Shown here in pieces: positions 1 through 9,567 of a DNA stretch of 42,927 bases (its first letter is position 1; the number at the start of each line of letters is the position of its first letter). The stretch comes from Gammaproteobacteria bacterium (GTDB taxonomy: Bacteria > Pseudomonadota > Gammaproteobacteria > Pseudomonadales > Halieaceae), in NCBI GenBank assembly GCA_027295405.1, contig JAPUKZ010000172.1, forward strand, positions 1 to 42,927, written 5' to 3'. The translations under genes and the position numbers were made by a program. The notes under the pieces are model-generated. The model was not told the DNA's origin. It did no database searches and saw only the letters and a list, made by a program, of their open reading frames with translations.

Positions 1-1
1 C

Positions 2-253
2 TTCGACGCGGAAATCGGCGGCGTTCGATACCGCGGTGCACGCTGGTCCAAATACCGGGTCTGGTGCCTGCAGCGGCTGCGGGGTCATTTCAATGCGCTG
101 GCTCCTGCCGACCAGAGCACGGCAAAGGCTCTGCTGGAACAACACGGCTGCTGGGAACCGTTGTGGCGGCAAGTGGAATTACCTATAGATCCCGAGTTCT
201 GCAGCCAGCTTCCTTTCCATGCTGATGCCAAGATGATTGGCGTTAATGAATAA
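2..253 (+). CDS. C-terminal part of a protein cut by the window edge, possibly glutathione S-transferase-like
   Basis: Open frame from base 2 to TAA at 251-253 (FDAEIGGVRYRGARWSKYRVWCLQRLRGHFNAL...). The family guess rests on the C-terminal helical pattern only. Confidence 0.5.
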   Translation, partial: FDAEIGGVRYRGARWSKYRVWCLQRLRGHFNALAPADQSTAKALLEQHGCWEPLWRQVELPIDPEFCSQLPFHADAKMIGVNE

Positions 254-335
254 CCGCCACTTCAATCAATCTGGCTGACAACATAACCAGCCAGTGGATT
301 ACCCGCTGTAAATAGAGCGCAGTGCGGGGAGACCC

Positions 336-1103
336 TTAACGAACGGGTCCACCATTTTGCCCGGGCCAGCGAGAACCCGAGATAGTGTCGGCGAAGGGAA
401 GAAAGCCCTCGGGATCCAGTGGGCCGGCCAGTTTCATCTCGCGGTTGAGGAAGATCGGCCACCACAGGTGGGCGGAAACCTGTTCCAGCATGGGCAGCTT
501 GCTGGCCAGCGGATCCCAGGGACTGTCGCGCAGTATCAATTCACCCTCAACCACCTCGCGGCGTTGGGTGCCATACTTGCTGGCCACATGCACCACGTGG
601 GGCGGAAAATCGTAACCGGTTGCAGGACCACCGGCGCTTACCGCGCGGGACACCTTGATCCACCATTCATTCTGTACCCACTCATCCATGGGCTCTTCCA
701 CGCCGGTGCAGGTGCCATTGAATTCCACAAAGGTATAGCCCTGGTGGGTGCAACGCGCTACCACCTGATCCATAAACCGATAGTAGGTGGTGTCGCAGGG
801 ATACTTGGGCTGCCCATTCATTTCCTGGGACATGAATATAGCGGACTCCTGGTCAATGCCGTAACCCAGTGTGTATTCACCGGCGGTGCCGTTGTAATCC
901 GCATCTACCGTGGTGACCACGCCATACTCGGGCACGTTGGGCACCGGAAAGTTATAGATGGTCAGGTTCACGTGAGGTTTCGCACCGGGCTCGATGCCGG
1001 GGGGCAGCAGAGCAGCGATGTTTGCAGGATCAGTGCGATAGGTGATCTTGAGCATGGGCCAGTTGAGAATGTCGCCGGTGTTGCCTTGGATGGAATCAGT
1101 CAT
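336..1103 (-). CDS. Acetoacetate decarboxylase-like (ADC superfamily) protein
   Basis: 255 aa ORF; N-terminal LKITYRTDPANIAALLPPGIEP and the overall pattern are typical of the ADC superfamily. Confidence 0.75.
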   Translation of the reverse strand: MTDSIQGNTGDILNWPMLKITYRTDPANIAALLPPGIEPGAKPHVNLTIYNFPVPNVPEYGVVTTVDADYNGTAGEYTLGYGIDQESAIFMSQEMNGQPKYPCDTTYYRFMDQVVARCTHQGYTFVEFNGTCTGVEEPMDEWVQNEWWIKVSRAVSAGGPATGYDFPPHVVHVASKYGTQRREVVEGELILRDSPWDPLASKLPMLEQVSAHLWWPIFLNREMKLAGPLDPEGFLPFADTISGSRWPGQNGGPVR

Positions 1104-1203
1104 GGGTTTTCCTCTTTAATGGTTGGATAATTAGCTCTTCAGTACTTCGGTCAGGAACGTTTAACGCCTGGGTTATAGGCTTCTACGGATTGTGCTTGAG
1201 GGA

Positions 1204-2148
1204 TCAATCCAGGTAGAACTGGCGCACCCACTTCCGAAAGCCCACCAGGGAGGTGTCTCCTTTACAGAAAACAGGTTTCTCGCGGTAAATCTTGTGACGC
1301 CAGATGGGCAAGTCGTCGTTAATGCCCGCTTTGATTCCACGCATCACATCATCACCCACCAGGTCAACAATCTCCCTGCGCACGGTCAGTGTCCAGCGCA
1401 TATGGGTTTCTTCCAGCGTGGTGGGCTGGGCCGTGGAATACACCAGCATTTCCGCTTGCGGACCATAGATGGTTCGCACAATGGCCAGGCCCGGGTTGTG
1501 CATGGTGACATCCAGAGTGTTGGGGTGGGCCGCCTGGCTGGCATCGGCCACCATGTGCAACACACGACCGTCATCGGCGATGTCCACTTTACTGGGGGGA
1601 GTGTCCTGCATGCGGTGCACATACTGGAAGTGTTCCGGGTCGCAGGTATTTTCTGCAATATTCTGCACGTGGTTGGGGATGGTGACCTCCCAGTACTGGG
1701 GCTGGCTCCACTCATCGCTGGTCAGTTCTTCCAGTTCCGGTACTTCCCACGTCGGTGGCTCTTCCGCCGGGTGATACCAGACCATGATGTCACCATTGGT
1801 CTCGCTGACGTGCCAGGTACGGACCCTGGCACGCTCCGGAATCTCCTCACAATAGGGAATTTCCACGCATTTGCCCTGGAGGTCGAATCTCCAGCCGTGG
1901 AAGGGACAGCGAATTGTCTCTCCGACAACCCGGCCCTCAACTCCCAGGTGTGCGCCCAGGTGTGGGCAGAACGCATCGGTGACCACGGCGACACCCGAAC
2001 GGGTTCGAAACAGGGCCAGTTCACGATCAAACGCTTTGACGTCCCGCACCTCCCCTACCCCAAGATCGCGGCCGCGCCCCACAGAATACCAACCGATGGG
2101 GAAGCCTGGCCCCTCCTGGCTCTTTGACTCACACACTCCGAGACTCAT
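1204..2148 (-). CDS. Rieske [2Fe-2S] non-heme iron oxygenase, KshA-like
   Basis: Rieske motif CPHLGAH...CPFHGW and mononuclear iron motif ENTCDPEHFQYVH. Confidence 0.88.
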   Translation of the reverse strand: MSLGVCESKSQEGPGFPIGWYSVGRGRDLGVGEVRDVKAFDRELALFRTRSGVAVVTDAFCPHLGAHLGVEGRVVGETIRCPFHGWRFDLQGKCVEIPYCEEIPERARVRTWHVSETNGDIMVWYHPAEEPPTWEVPELEELTSDEWSQPQYWEVTIPNHVQNIAENTCDPEHFQYVHRMQDTPPSKVDIADDGRVLHMVADASQAAHPNTLDVTMHNPGLAIVRTIYGPQAEMLVYSTAQPTTLEETHMRWTLTVRREIVDLVGDDVMRGIKAGINDDLPIWRHKIYREKPVFCKGDTSLVGFRKWVRQFYLD

Positions 2149-2160
2149 CTCGACAACTCC

Positions 2161-3372
2161 TTATTGAAATACGCTAGCTTCAGGACCAATGCGGTCCGCA
2201 ATGGGTTTGAGCGCTTCCCGGGACATGCCGTACCACGCAATCGCGTTCTCGCCCAGGAGTTTGCGGATATCCGCTTCCGGGAGACCGCCGAAGTTCTCTT
2301 CCAGCCGGGTCCGGGTCTGCGGCCAGGTACCCTCCGGATGGGGGAAGTCACTGCCCCACATCAACTTGTCCTTGCCCAGGAAGCGACAGACTTCCAGGTC
2401 CGCGCGCTTCGCGCAGGACGCGCCCACACCGATGTTACGCATGAAGTACTCCGAGGGTTGCATGGACAGGTGGCCGGTGTAGTCGCCAAGCTTGGCGGAT
2501 TCCGGCCCGGTTGTGGCATGAAAATCCAGCATCCGCAGCCAGGGTTCCAGCATCCAGTTGGTGCCACCCTCGGTCATGCAGGCGCGGAGTTTCGGGAAGC
2601 GCTCAAACACCCCACCCCAGATCATGAAGCCCAGCGGCCGATACAGCCACCACATCACCTCGGACACATACAGTCCCATCGCGCCAGGCCGGTCTGCGGA
2701 GGATTCCGCCGGCCAGCCGGGACCGAAGTAATTCTCCATGGGGCCGGGGCCGGAATGGAAATGGACCATGACCCCCAGATCCTGGCAGGCTTCCCAGAAG
2801 GGGTCGTACTTGATGTGGTTGTAGCCGGGGAATTCGTGCGTCTGTACCGGGATCATGACATGCCGCAAGCCGTTGTCTGCACACCAACGCATGTTAGTCA
2901 CCGCCAGCTCAACGTCCCATAACAGGGGAATGATGCCGACCCCGTGATGACGGTCCGGGTTATTGGCGCAGAACTCGGACAACCAGCGGTTGTGGGCCAT
3001 GGCACCCGCCCATTGCAGTTCCGGCACCATGTCTTTGGTGGGCATGGAAAGACCTGCACCAAAGGGTGGCGTGTTTATTTCGGTGATACCGTCCGGGAAA
3101 ATAATCTCCGCGGCGATGCCGTCCTGGTCCAGCATCTTGACCCGCTCTTCATACACCCAGGCACCGGTCAGTTCCGTTTCGATGCCCTGGCGCCACTCGT
3201 CGTTGATTTCCTTGATCAGGAAACTCTCCGAGGCTTTCTGCGACATCTCGATAGTGATAGGAACTACCAAATCGACCATCTCGTGATATTTCTCATCGAT
3301 GTAGGGCTTGTATTCGGCAATGGGAAGACCGGCATGGCAGTCGGATGACACCACGATAAGACGATCAGACAT
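2161..3372 (-). CDS. Amidohydrolase family (amidohydrolase 2 / ACMSD-like TIM barrel) protein
   Basis: 403 aa; N-terminal SSDCHAGLP, internal HFHSGPGP, C-terminal LMWGSDFPHPEG, characteristic of the amidohydrolase-related family. Confidence 0.82.
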   Translation of the reverse strand: MSDRLIVVSSDCHAGLPIAEYKPYIDEKYHEMVDLVVPITIEMSQKASESFLIKEINDEWRQGIETELTGAWVYEERVKMLDQDGIAAEIIFPDGITEINTPPFGAGLSMPTKDMVPELQWAGAMAHNRWLSEFCANNPDRHHGVGIIPLLWDVELAVTNMRWCADNGLRHVMIPVQTHEFPGYNHIKYDPFWEACQDLGVMVHFHSGPGPMENYFGPGWPAESSADRPGAMGLYVSEVMWWLYRPLGFMIWGGVFERFPKLRACMTEGGTNWMLEPWLRMLDFHATTGPESAKLGDYTGHLSMQPSEYFMRNIGVGASCAKRADLEVCRFLGKDKLMWGSDFPHPEGTWPQTRTRLEENFGGLPEADIRKLLGENAIAWYGMSREALKPIADRIGPEASVFQ

Positions 3373-3416
3373 AAGGACTCCTGCGTTTATACCTGCAAGT
3401 CATAAAAATAAACATT

Positions 3417-3432
3417 TGAGCAATTGTGCTCA
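3417..3432. promoter_or_regulatory. Candidate TetR operator TGAGCA-ATTG-TGCTCA in a divergent intergenic region
   Basis: 6-bp inverted repeat with 4-bp spacer between the divergent amidohydrolase and tetR genes; AT-rich promoter-like sequence follows. Confidence 0.45.
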
Positions 3433-3487
3433 TTTGTATACTTTTATATACTATACTCCTTCCAAATGCAACTGATGGCTGAAATTA

Positions 3488-4153
3488 ATGGACGCTACCG
3501 AGACCCTCACAGCCAGCCGAAAGCCACAACGCCCTGACCCTGGAACCCAGGGTGGGCGCGGCGGCCGCCGAGAAAAACGCAAACAGGAAATCCGCGGGCG
3601 CATCCAGGAGGCCGCCTACGCCCTGTTCAAGGATCGGGGCATCAAGGACACCAGCATCGAGCAGATCTGCGTGGCCGCCGATGTTGCCCGGCGTACCTTT
3701 TATGGTTACTACCCGGACAAGCAGGCCCTGTTGCGGGAACTGAGCCGTACCCGTGTCTTCAATACGGCGGAAGGCATGATCGAGGAGATCATGACCAATC
3801 ACCACACCACCCGCGCCCGGGTGTCCGCGATGATCGACTATATGGAAGGCAACATTGCCAGCTATTCCGATATCGACCGCAAGCTTATCCTGGTGGTCCC
3901 CAGTTCCCTTGAGGAAGAAAACTACCTGCGGGATATCAGCCTTAGCATTCAGGATCAGTTTCGCGAGGTGTTCCGGGCCGGTCAGACCTCAGGTGACCTG
4001 AGCCAGCGGTACTCTCCCGATATTCTCTCGGAAATGATTGTCGGCACCCTCAACAATGTGTTGACCAGTTGGGCTACGCGCAACGACTATCCCGTGTTTG
4101 ACAAGCTGGAAGAAGCCCGCGCACTCTTCGACGGCATACTTTCACAAACCTGA
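3488..4153 (+). CDS. TetR/AcrR family transcriptional regulator
   Basis: N-terminal HTH: IQEAAYALFKDRGIKDTSIEQICVAADVARRTFYGYYPDKQALL. Confidence 0.92.
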   Translation: MDATETLTASRKPQRPDPGTQGGRGGRREKRKQEIRGRIQEAAYALFKDRGIKDTSIEQICVAADVARRTFYGYYPDKQALLRELSRTRVFNTAEGMIEEIMTNHHTTRARVSAMIDYMEGNIASYSDIDRKLILVVPSSLEEENYLRDISLSIQDQFREVFRAGQTSGDLSQRYSPDILSEMIVGTLNNVLTSWATRNDYPVFDKLEEARALFDGILSQT

Positions 4154-4182
4154 CACCGCCCTGCGACGCCTTCGGAGATAAC

Positions 4183-5379
4183 ATGCACATAGACGTGTAC
4201 AACCCCGACAACTACCTGCGGGGCATTCCCCACCAGCAGTTTGCCTGGCTGCGGGAAAACTCGCCGGTGCACTGGCACCAGCACCCGGACGGGGGTGGCT
4301 ACTGGGCCATCAGCAAACACGCCGATGTATTACAGGTCTCCCGCGATAATAAAACCTTCTCTGCCCAACAGGGTTTTGTCATGGTGGATGACCTGGAGCC
4401 AGACATCCTGGCCATGGCCCGGGGCCAGTTACTGGGCATGGATCCACCCAATCATGGTCCCATCCGGCGCGCGGTGATCACCCGTTTCACCTCTAAAATG
4501 CTGGCAGACCTGGCACCAAAGGTGCGCGCCATTACCCGCAAAATCATGTCAGAGGCTCGCGAAATTGGCGAAGTAAACTTCGTGGAATCGCTGGCGGGAG
4601 ATCTGCCCACCGCGGTCATTGGCTCCATGCTGGAAATACCAGAGGAGAAGTGGGCCCAGATCCGGACCTGGTCCGATATGCAGACTTCCGGCAGCGACCC
4701 TGACCTGGGCGGCAGCCCCGAGGAAATCAACCAGGCTTCAGTAGAGATGGGTAGCTACGGCTACGAACTGGCAGTGGAACGCAAGGATCAGGGCGGCGCT
4801 GACCTGATCTCCCTGCTGATCAATACCGAGGTGGGCGGGCACCTGGTGGACGCAATGGAATTTGCCTCCCTGTTCATCCAGATTACCGTAGCGGGAAATG
4901 AGACCACCCGCGGGCTCATCAGCAGCGGCATGTACGAACTCATACAGCGCCCCGAGCTGTACCAACGCCTGCAAGACCAGCCCGCACTGCTACCCACAGC
5001 GGTAGAGGAAATGCTGCGTTGGACCTGCCCCCTGCACCACTTCCGCCGCACCGCCACCTGCGATACCGAAATCCGGGGCCAGAAAATTCGCGAGGGCGAG
5101 CGGGTGGTCATGCTCTACAGCTCGGCTAACTTTGATGAAGAGGTCTTTGTTGACCCCATGGAATTCAACATCGAACGCGACCCCAACCCCCACCTGGCTT
5201 TTGGCCACGGCATTCATCTATGCCTGGGCGCCAACCTGGCCCGCATGGAGGCACAGATATTTTTTGAGGAATTCTTCAAACACTTCGCCGCTATCGAAAT
5301 GACGGGCGAACCCGCATTTATTCGCAGCAACAGTATTCACGGCTTCAAGCAAATGCCCGTGCGGCTGATACCGGGTTAA
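4183..5379 (+). CDS. Cytochrome P450
   Basis: I-helix AGNETTRG and heme-ligand motif FGHGIHLCLGANLARME. Confidence 0.95.
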   Translation: MHIDVYNPDNYLRGIPHQQFAWLRENSPVHWHQHPDGGGYWAISKHADVLQVSRDNKTFSAQQGFVMVDDLEPDILAMARGQLLGMDPPNHGPIRRAVITRFTSKMLADLAPKVRAITRKIMSEAREIGEVNFVESLAGDLPTAVIGSMLEIPEEKWAQIRTWSDMQTSGSDPDLGGSPEEINQASVEMGSYGYELAVERKDQGGADLISLLINTEVGGHLVDAMEFASLFIQITVAGNETTRGLISSGMYELIQRPELYQRLQDQPALLPTAVEEMLRWTCPLHHFRRTATCDTEIRGQKIREGERVVMLYSSANFDEEVFVDPMEFNIERDPNPHLAFGHGIHLCLGANLARMEAQIFFEEFFKHFAAIEMTGEPAFIRSNSIHGFKQMPVRLIPG

Positions 5380-5401
5380 CATGGGTTCGGAGGAAAGCAA
5401 C

Positions 5402-6145
5402 ATGCAACGACTCGTAAACAAAACCGCGCTGCTCACTGGTGGCGCCAGCGGCATGGGCGAGGCTCACGCCCGGCGTCTGGTGGCAGAGGGCGCCCGCGTG
5501 GTATTCACCGATATTAATGAAGACGCGGGACAGCTCCTGGCAAAGGAGTTGGGGGCGAATGCCGCCTTTTGCCAACAGGATGTCAGCTCCGAGGCGGACT
5601 GGGAGCGCGTGGTCAGTCTCACCCAGGACACTTTCGGTGGCATCGATATACTCATAAACAACGCCGGCATCCACTCCTTTGGCAGCTTTGCGGAAGAAAA
5701 CGTGGACAGGCTGCGCAAGATCCTGGATGTCAACGTGGCGGGCACCTGGCTGGGCATCCAGAAGGTAGCACCGGTGATGCAAGCTGGTGGGGGCGGATCC
5801 ATCATCAACCTGTCGTCACTGGCTGGCAAGGTGGGCATGCCCTTTTACAGCGTGTACAGCAGTTCCAAGTGGGCGGTGCGAGGCATCACCAAATGTGCAG
5901 CCAGTGAGTTGGGGCCGCACAATATCCGGGTCAATGCGATTCTGCCCGGTGCCATCGACAACACCGGCATGTTCAACTCCGCCGAGGCGGAAACTGCCTT
6001 GGAGCGGTTGAATTCAAGCACGCCCCTGGAGCGGGTCGGCACCCGGGAAGAAGTCTCGGCGCTGGTGGTTTTTCTGGCTTCTGACGAGTCCGCCTTCATA
6101 ACCGGCGCAGACCACCTCATCGACGGCGGCAACAGTCTGTCCTGA
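5402..6145 (+). CDS. SDR family NAD(P)-dependent oxidoreductase
   Basis: TGGASGMG, NNAG, catalytic YSVYSSSKWA and C-terminal GADHLIDGGNSLS. ATG at 5402 preferred over 5381. Confidence 0.92.
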   Translation: MQRLVNKTALLTGGASGMGEAHARRLVAEGARVVFTDINEDAGQLLAKELGANAAFCQQDVSSEADWERVVSLTQDTFGGIDILINNAGIHSFGSFAEENVDRLRKILDVNVAGTWLGIQKVAPVMQAGGGGSIINLSSLAGKVGMPFYSVYSSSKWAVRGITKCAASELGPHNIRVNAILPGAIDNTGMFNSAEAETALERLNSSTPLERVGTREEVSALVVFLASDESAFITGADHLIDGGNSLS

Positions 6146-6262
6146 TTCCGGGCCAGACTATTAACTGGCGTAATTATATTCAGAAATTAAACTAAGGAGC
6201 CTCTGAACAAGTTCGCAAAAGTATTCAAGTAGACTTTGTTGCGGGTAAAGATGACTGCAGCA

Positions 6263-7420
6263 CTACAACCAGGGGTTGTCCTTCAGGTAGAAATCGAAAC
6301 GCTCCCGCACCCGCTCCTCGCTCATCCCGAACTGATCCAGCTTGTGTTGGTGCTTGCCGTGCTTGTTCTGCGGGTGGGCATCCATATGCGCTTGCAGGGC
6401 GCTAATAATAGCTGATGTCATTTCCATACCGAAGTGCGCATAGATCGCCGCAGCGGTAACCATCGAGTCCTCCACGAATCCATCGTGGGTGTAATCCGTA
6501 AAACGTTCCGCGGGCAGCTTCTCGCGATCGGCCATGCCCCGCTCCAGTGAGCGCGCATACCACTCCATCACCGTGGGACCCAACTGTTTGGCGTCGGTCT
6601 TAGCCGGCTTACCGCCGTACATATACAAGCCCATAATCATATGGGTCATGGAGCAAATTGAAGAAGTTACCCCAACCACATCGCGATGACCCCACACCAC
6701 CGATACATCGGGAAACAGCTCGACAATTTCCGGCAGGGCCCACATGTGCGCCGGCGCCTTCAACAGCCAGCGTTCCCCGGGGCGCTGCCATTGCAGCAAT
6801 TTCAGGTAGTCGCGGAACTCGCGGTATAGCGGCTTGAGATCGTGATTCTGGAACCAGCTGGAATAGGGTTCCAGCATGATCTCCCAGCCGGTTTGCACAC
6901 CGTCGAAGGAGTAGGCGTGCATCATCACACACTCCTCGGGAAGATCCGGGTGCGCGTAGTGAATCCTGTCAAATTCCGGGTTCCGATTGGCCTCCATGTA
7001 CTCCACCATACCCATATGGCGGGGGTCGGGAGCACCGGGCTTCAGGCCCTCCAGCGGCTCAGGATAATGAATTTCCCACAGCAGCAGGGCCTTGGTGGCG
7101 GGATCACTGGCCAGCAGGTTGACCAGGGCCGAGGTACCGGTGCGAGGCAAACCGGTGACGAACATCGGCGTCTTCAGCTCTATATCCAGTATTTCCGGGT
7201 GGCGGTCAAAGGCAGCCTGCATTTTCAGCCGGGTAATCAAGCGGCCCTGCACTGTCTCCCGGCATTTGTTTCTGCTACCAGGGTCCTGCACATTGCGGTC
7301 GTAGGTTTCCAGCAGTACCTGTAAACCTTCCCGGAAGTGGTCGGCACCGAAATTTTCCAACCCGGTTGCAGCCCGGGCCTGTGTCAATAATGCCTCGGCG
7401 TCGAACAATACATCAGCCAT
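6263..7420 (-). CDS. Sulfotransferase family protein
   Basis: P-loop-like PMFVTGLPRTGTSALVNLLA and VVWGHRDVVG segment. Start MADVLFDAEALL preferred. Confidence 0.85.
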   Translation of the reverse strand: MADVLFDAEALLTQARAATGLENFGADHFREGLQVLLETYDRNVQDPGSRNKCRETVQGRLITRLKMQAAFDRHPEILDIELKTPMFVTGLPRTGTSALVNLLASDPATKALLLWEIHYPEPLEGLKPGAPDPRHMGMVEYMEANRNPEFDRIHYAHPDLPEECVMMHAYSFDGVQTGWEIMLEPYSSWFQNHDLKPLYREFRDYLKLLQWQRPGERWLLKAPAHMWALPEIVELFPDVSVVWGHRDVVGVTSSICSMTHMIMGLYMYGGKPAKTDAKQLGPTVMEWYARSLERGMADREKLPAERFTDYTHDGFVEDSMVTAAAIYAHFGMEMTSAIISALQAHMDAHPQNKHGKHQHKLDQFGMSEERVRERFDFYLKDNPWL

Positions 7421-7751
7421 AACACAATACCTTCTATACCCCAGGCGTTGGTCGCCCGCGCAGTTCGTCAGTCGGGATAATAGCAGAGATGCCAAAGCGC
7501 GCCGCCAGAATCAGCATGATGGCGCGGTCGTGAATCGGGTTGAACCACATGACTTCGCGGCCGAACCGGGCGAGGGTTCGCTTTTCGCTCTGACCTCAGC
7601 TGAAATCTTCCCGAGGCGGTCCGCTGTAATTTTTCAAGAGGCGCAAAGAACTGGAGAGGGAACAGTAATGACTCAGTCGCCCTTTGCTGCGGTGACTGTG
7701 AGTTACGGCAGGGCAGCGCTACCAGCGCCAGCCCTGTCGGTTGCGGTGTGC

Positions 7752-8333
7752 CTAGCGCTTGGGAGCGGCTTTTTTCTTCGGCGCTGCTTTCTTCTTCGCA
7801 GGCGCTTTCTTCTTCACAGCCTTCTTTTTGGCGGCGGCCTTTTTCTTCGCAGGCGCTTTTTTCTTGGCCGCAGCTTTTTTCTTCGGCACGGCTTTCTTTT
7901 TGGCCGGATTCTTCCTGGCTTTAGCTCTGGCCTGGCGCTCCGCTACCTTTTCTACAGCTGCCGCAGCGCGGTCAGCCGCCTTGGCTTTGCGCTCTTCCAG
8001 CATCGCATCAGTTTTCAATGGCACCCAGCGCTCCATGGCATCGGCAAATGCTTTCGCAATCTCCCTCGTGGTTTCCGCCACCTGCTTCACTTGCGTGATC
8101 AGCTCGCCGACTCGCTTTTCAGCATCTGTACTGGGTTTTTTTCGAAGCGAGGCACGCGCCTTCTTCAAACGCGCACTGGCAGAGGCCTGTTTCTTGCGCG
8201 CCTCCGCCAATTCCCGCTTACCCTGTGCTACCGCTTTCTTCGCTTCCTTGAGCAAATTCGTTTTCAACTTGCTCACTTCCATGTTCGCCCGCTGCGCTAA
8301 TTTAACTGCTTGCGCCAGTTCTTTCTCCAACAT
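7752..8333 (-). CDS. Histone H1-like / AlgP-like Lys-Ala-rich protein
   Basis: Coiled-coil-like N-terminal part followed by a PAKKKAAPKKKAA repeat tail; start MLEKELAQAVK. Confidence 0.75.
   Translation of the reverse strand: MLEKELAQAVKLAQRANMEVSKLKTNLLKEAKKAVAQGKRELAEARKKQASASARLKKARASLRKKPSTDAEKRVGELITQVKQVAETTREIAKAFADAMERWVPLKTDAMLEERKAKAADRAAAAVEKVAERQARAKARKNPAKKKAVPKKKAAAKKKAPAKKKAAAKKKAVKKKAPAKKKAAPKKKAAPKR
7757..7915 (-). repeat. Degenerate in-frame tandem repeat encoding (P/A)AKKKA units
   Basis: Repeated ttcttcgcaggcgctttcttc-like units on the plus strand, coding for the Lys/Ala tail. Confidence 0.8.
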
Positions 8334-8510
8334 TGTTCCACACTCCTGAATGGATGGGTACCGCAACTACAGTGTAGGGTTAAAACCCCTTTATTCCTAG
8401 TATGAATTATTGGCCTTTCACGTACTCTGGTAATGACAAGGGCAATGAAAAGTTGGAAGAAAATCACACGCGCTCTAAACTAATATAGCCACCACAGACA
8501 GAGACGACAC

Positions 8511-9470
8511 ATGAGCTATAACATCGATCCGGAACTCAGTGCCATTCTTGAAGTTATGCCCACCCTGGAATTTGACGATCCGATACAGGCCCGCGCAGGC
8601 ATCGCGGAAATGTCTGCCCTGATGGGGGATTCAATCGACGAGACTGGAGTAGAAATCGAGGACCGCAACATTCCCGGCCCGGCAGGCGCGCTGGAGGTGC
8701 CGATCAGAATTTACAAACCCCGGGATTTGTCAGCGACCACTGCCGGCTTGCTCTATATTCACGGTGGCGGCTTTGTGGTGGGTAACCTGGACAGCGAGCA
8801 CGCGGGGCCGGTTAGCGTATGTCGCGAGTTGGGTATCGTGGTTGTATCAACTGGCTACCGCAAGGCACCGGAAGATCCCTACCCGGCCGGACTGGAAGAT
8901 TGCTACGCATCCCTGCAATGGTTACACACTAATACCGAAGCGCTGAATGTTGATCCCGCCCGCATAGCGGTACGCGGCGGCAGTGCCGGTGGCGGCCTGA
9001 CCGCCAGCCTGGTTCTATTGGCACGGGATCGCGGCGGCCCTGCCATCTGCTTTCAATACCTGGGGATTCCGGAACTGGACGACCGCTTGGCCACTGTCAG
9101 CATGACCGAGTTCACCGATACCCCGCTGTGGAATCGGCCCAACGCCATAAACAGCTGGAAGTACTACCTGGGGAATGACTACAGCCCCGGTGGCGAAAAT
9201 GTTCCCTACACGGCGGCGCCCGCCCGGGCCAGCATTGATGATTTGCGCGGTCTGCCAGCGGCCTACGTTTCTACGATGGAATTTGACCCGCTGCGCGATG
9301 AGGGCATCGAGTACGCGCTCAAATTGCTGCAGGCCGGCGTGAATGTCGAGTTACACAGTTATCCAGGCACCTTTCACGGCTCGGAGTTAGTGATAGATGC
9401 CGCCGTTTCCCAGCGCGGCGCGGCAGAGGGTCTGGAGGCATTGCGCAGGGGTCTCAAGCTGGCGGGCTGA
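8511..9470 (+). CDS. Alpha/beta hydrolase, hormone-sensitive-lipase family esterase
   Basis: HGGGFVVGN oxyanion motif and GGSAGGG nucleophile elbow. Confidence 0.92.
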   Translation: MSYNIDPELSAILEVMPTLEFDDPIQARAGIAEMSALMGDSIDETGVEIEDRNIPGPAGALEVPIRIYKPRDLSATTAGLLYIHGGGFVVGNLDSEHAGPVSVCRELGIVVVSTGYRKAPEDPYPAGLEDCYASLQWLHTNTEALNVDPARIAVRGGSAGGGLTASLVLLARDRGGPAICFQYLGIPELDDRLATVSMTEFTDTPLWNRPNAINSWKYYLGNDYSPGGENVPYTAAPARASIDDLRGLPAAYVSTMEFDPLRDEGIEYALKLLQAGVNVELHSYPGTFHGSELVIDAAVSQRGAAEGLEALRRGLKLAG

Positions 9471-9567
9471 CCCCTGCGCATTGTGTCAGCGATATCCGGC
9501 CACCGACATCAATGGCCGGCCACTGCTGCGGGCCTATGTTCCTTCGCACAAACTCAGGAGTCCTGTA

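Noticed and set aside
357-3348. Long plus-strand ORFs opposite the ADC-like, Rieske and amidohydrolase genes
   Set aside because: High-GC antisense ORFs with no recognisable motifs; the minus-strand frames carry clear family signatures.
7757-7915. Short repeats as a possible CRISPR array
   Set aside because: Units are short, contiguous and in frame with a Lys/Ala-rich protein, with no unique spacers of uniform length.
7530-8349. Long plus-strand ORFs opposite the H1-like gene (rich in F/L/A)
   Set aside because: Antisense shadow of the Lys/Ala repeat tail; composition is an artefact of AAG/GCC codons read backwards.
9496-9519. CCGGCCA...TGGCCGG inverted repeat after the esterase as a terminator
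   Set aside because: No T-run follows the stem, and the next gene is on the same strand about 50 bp on.
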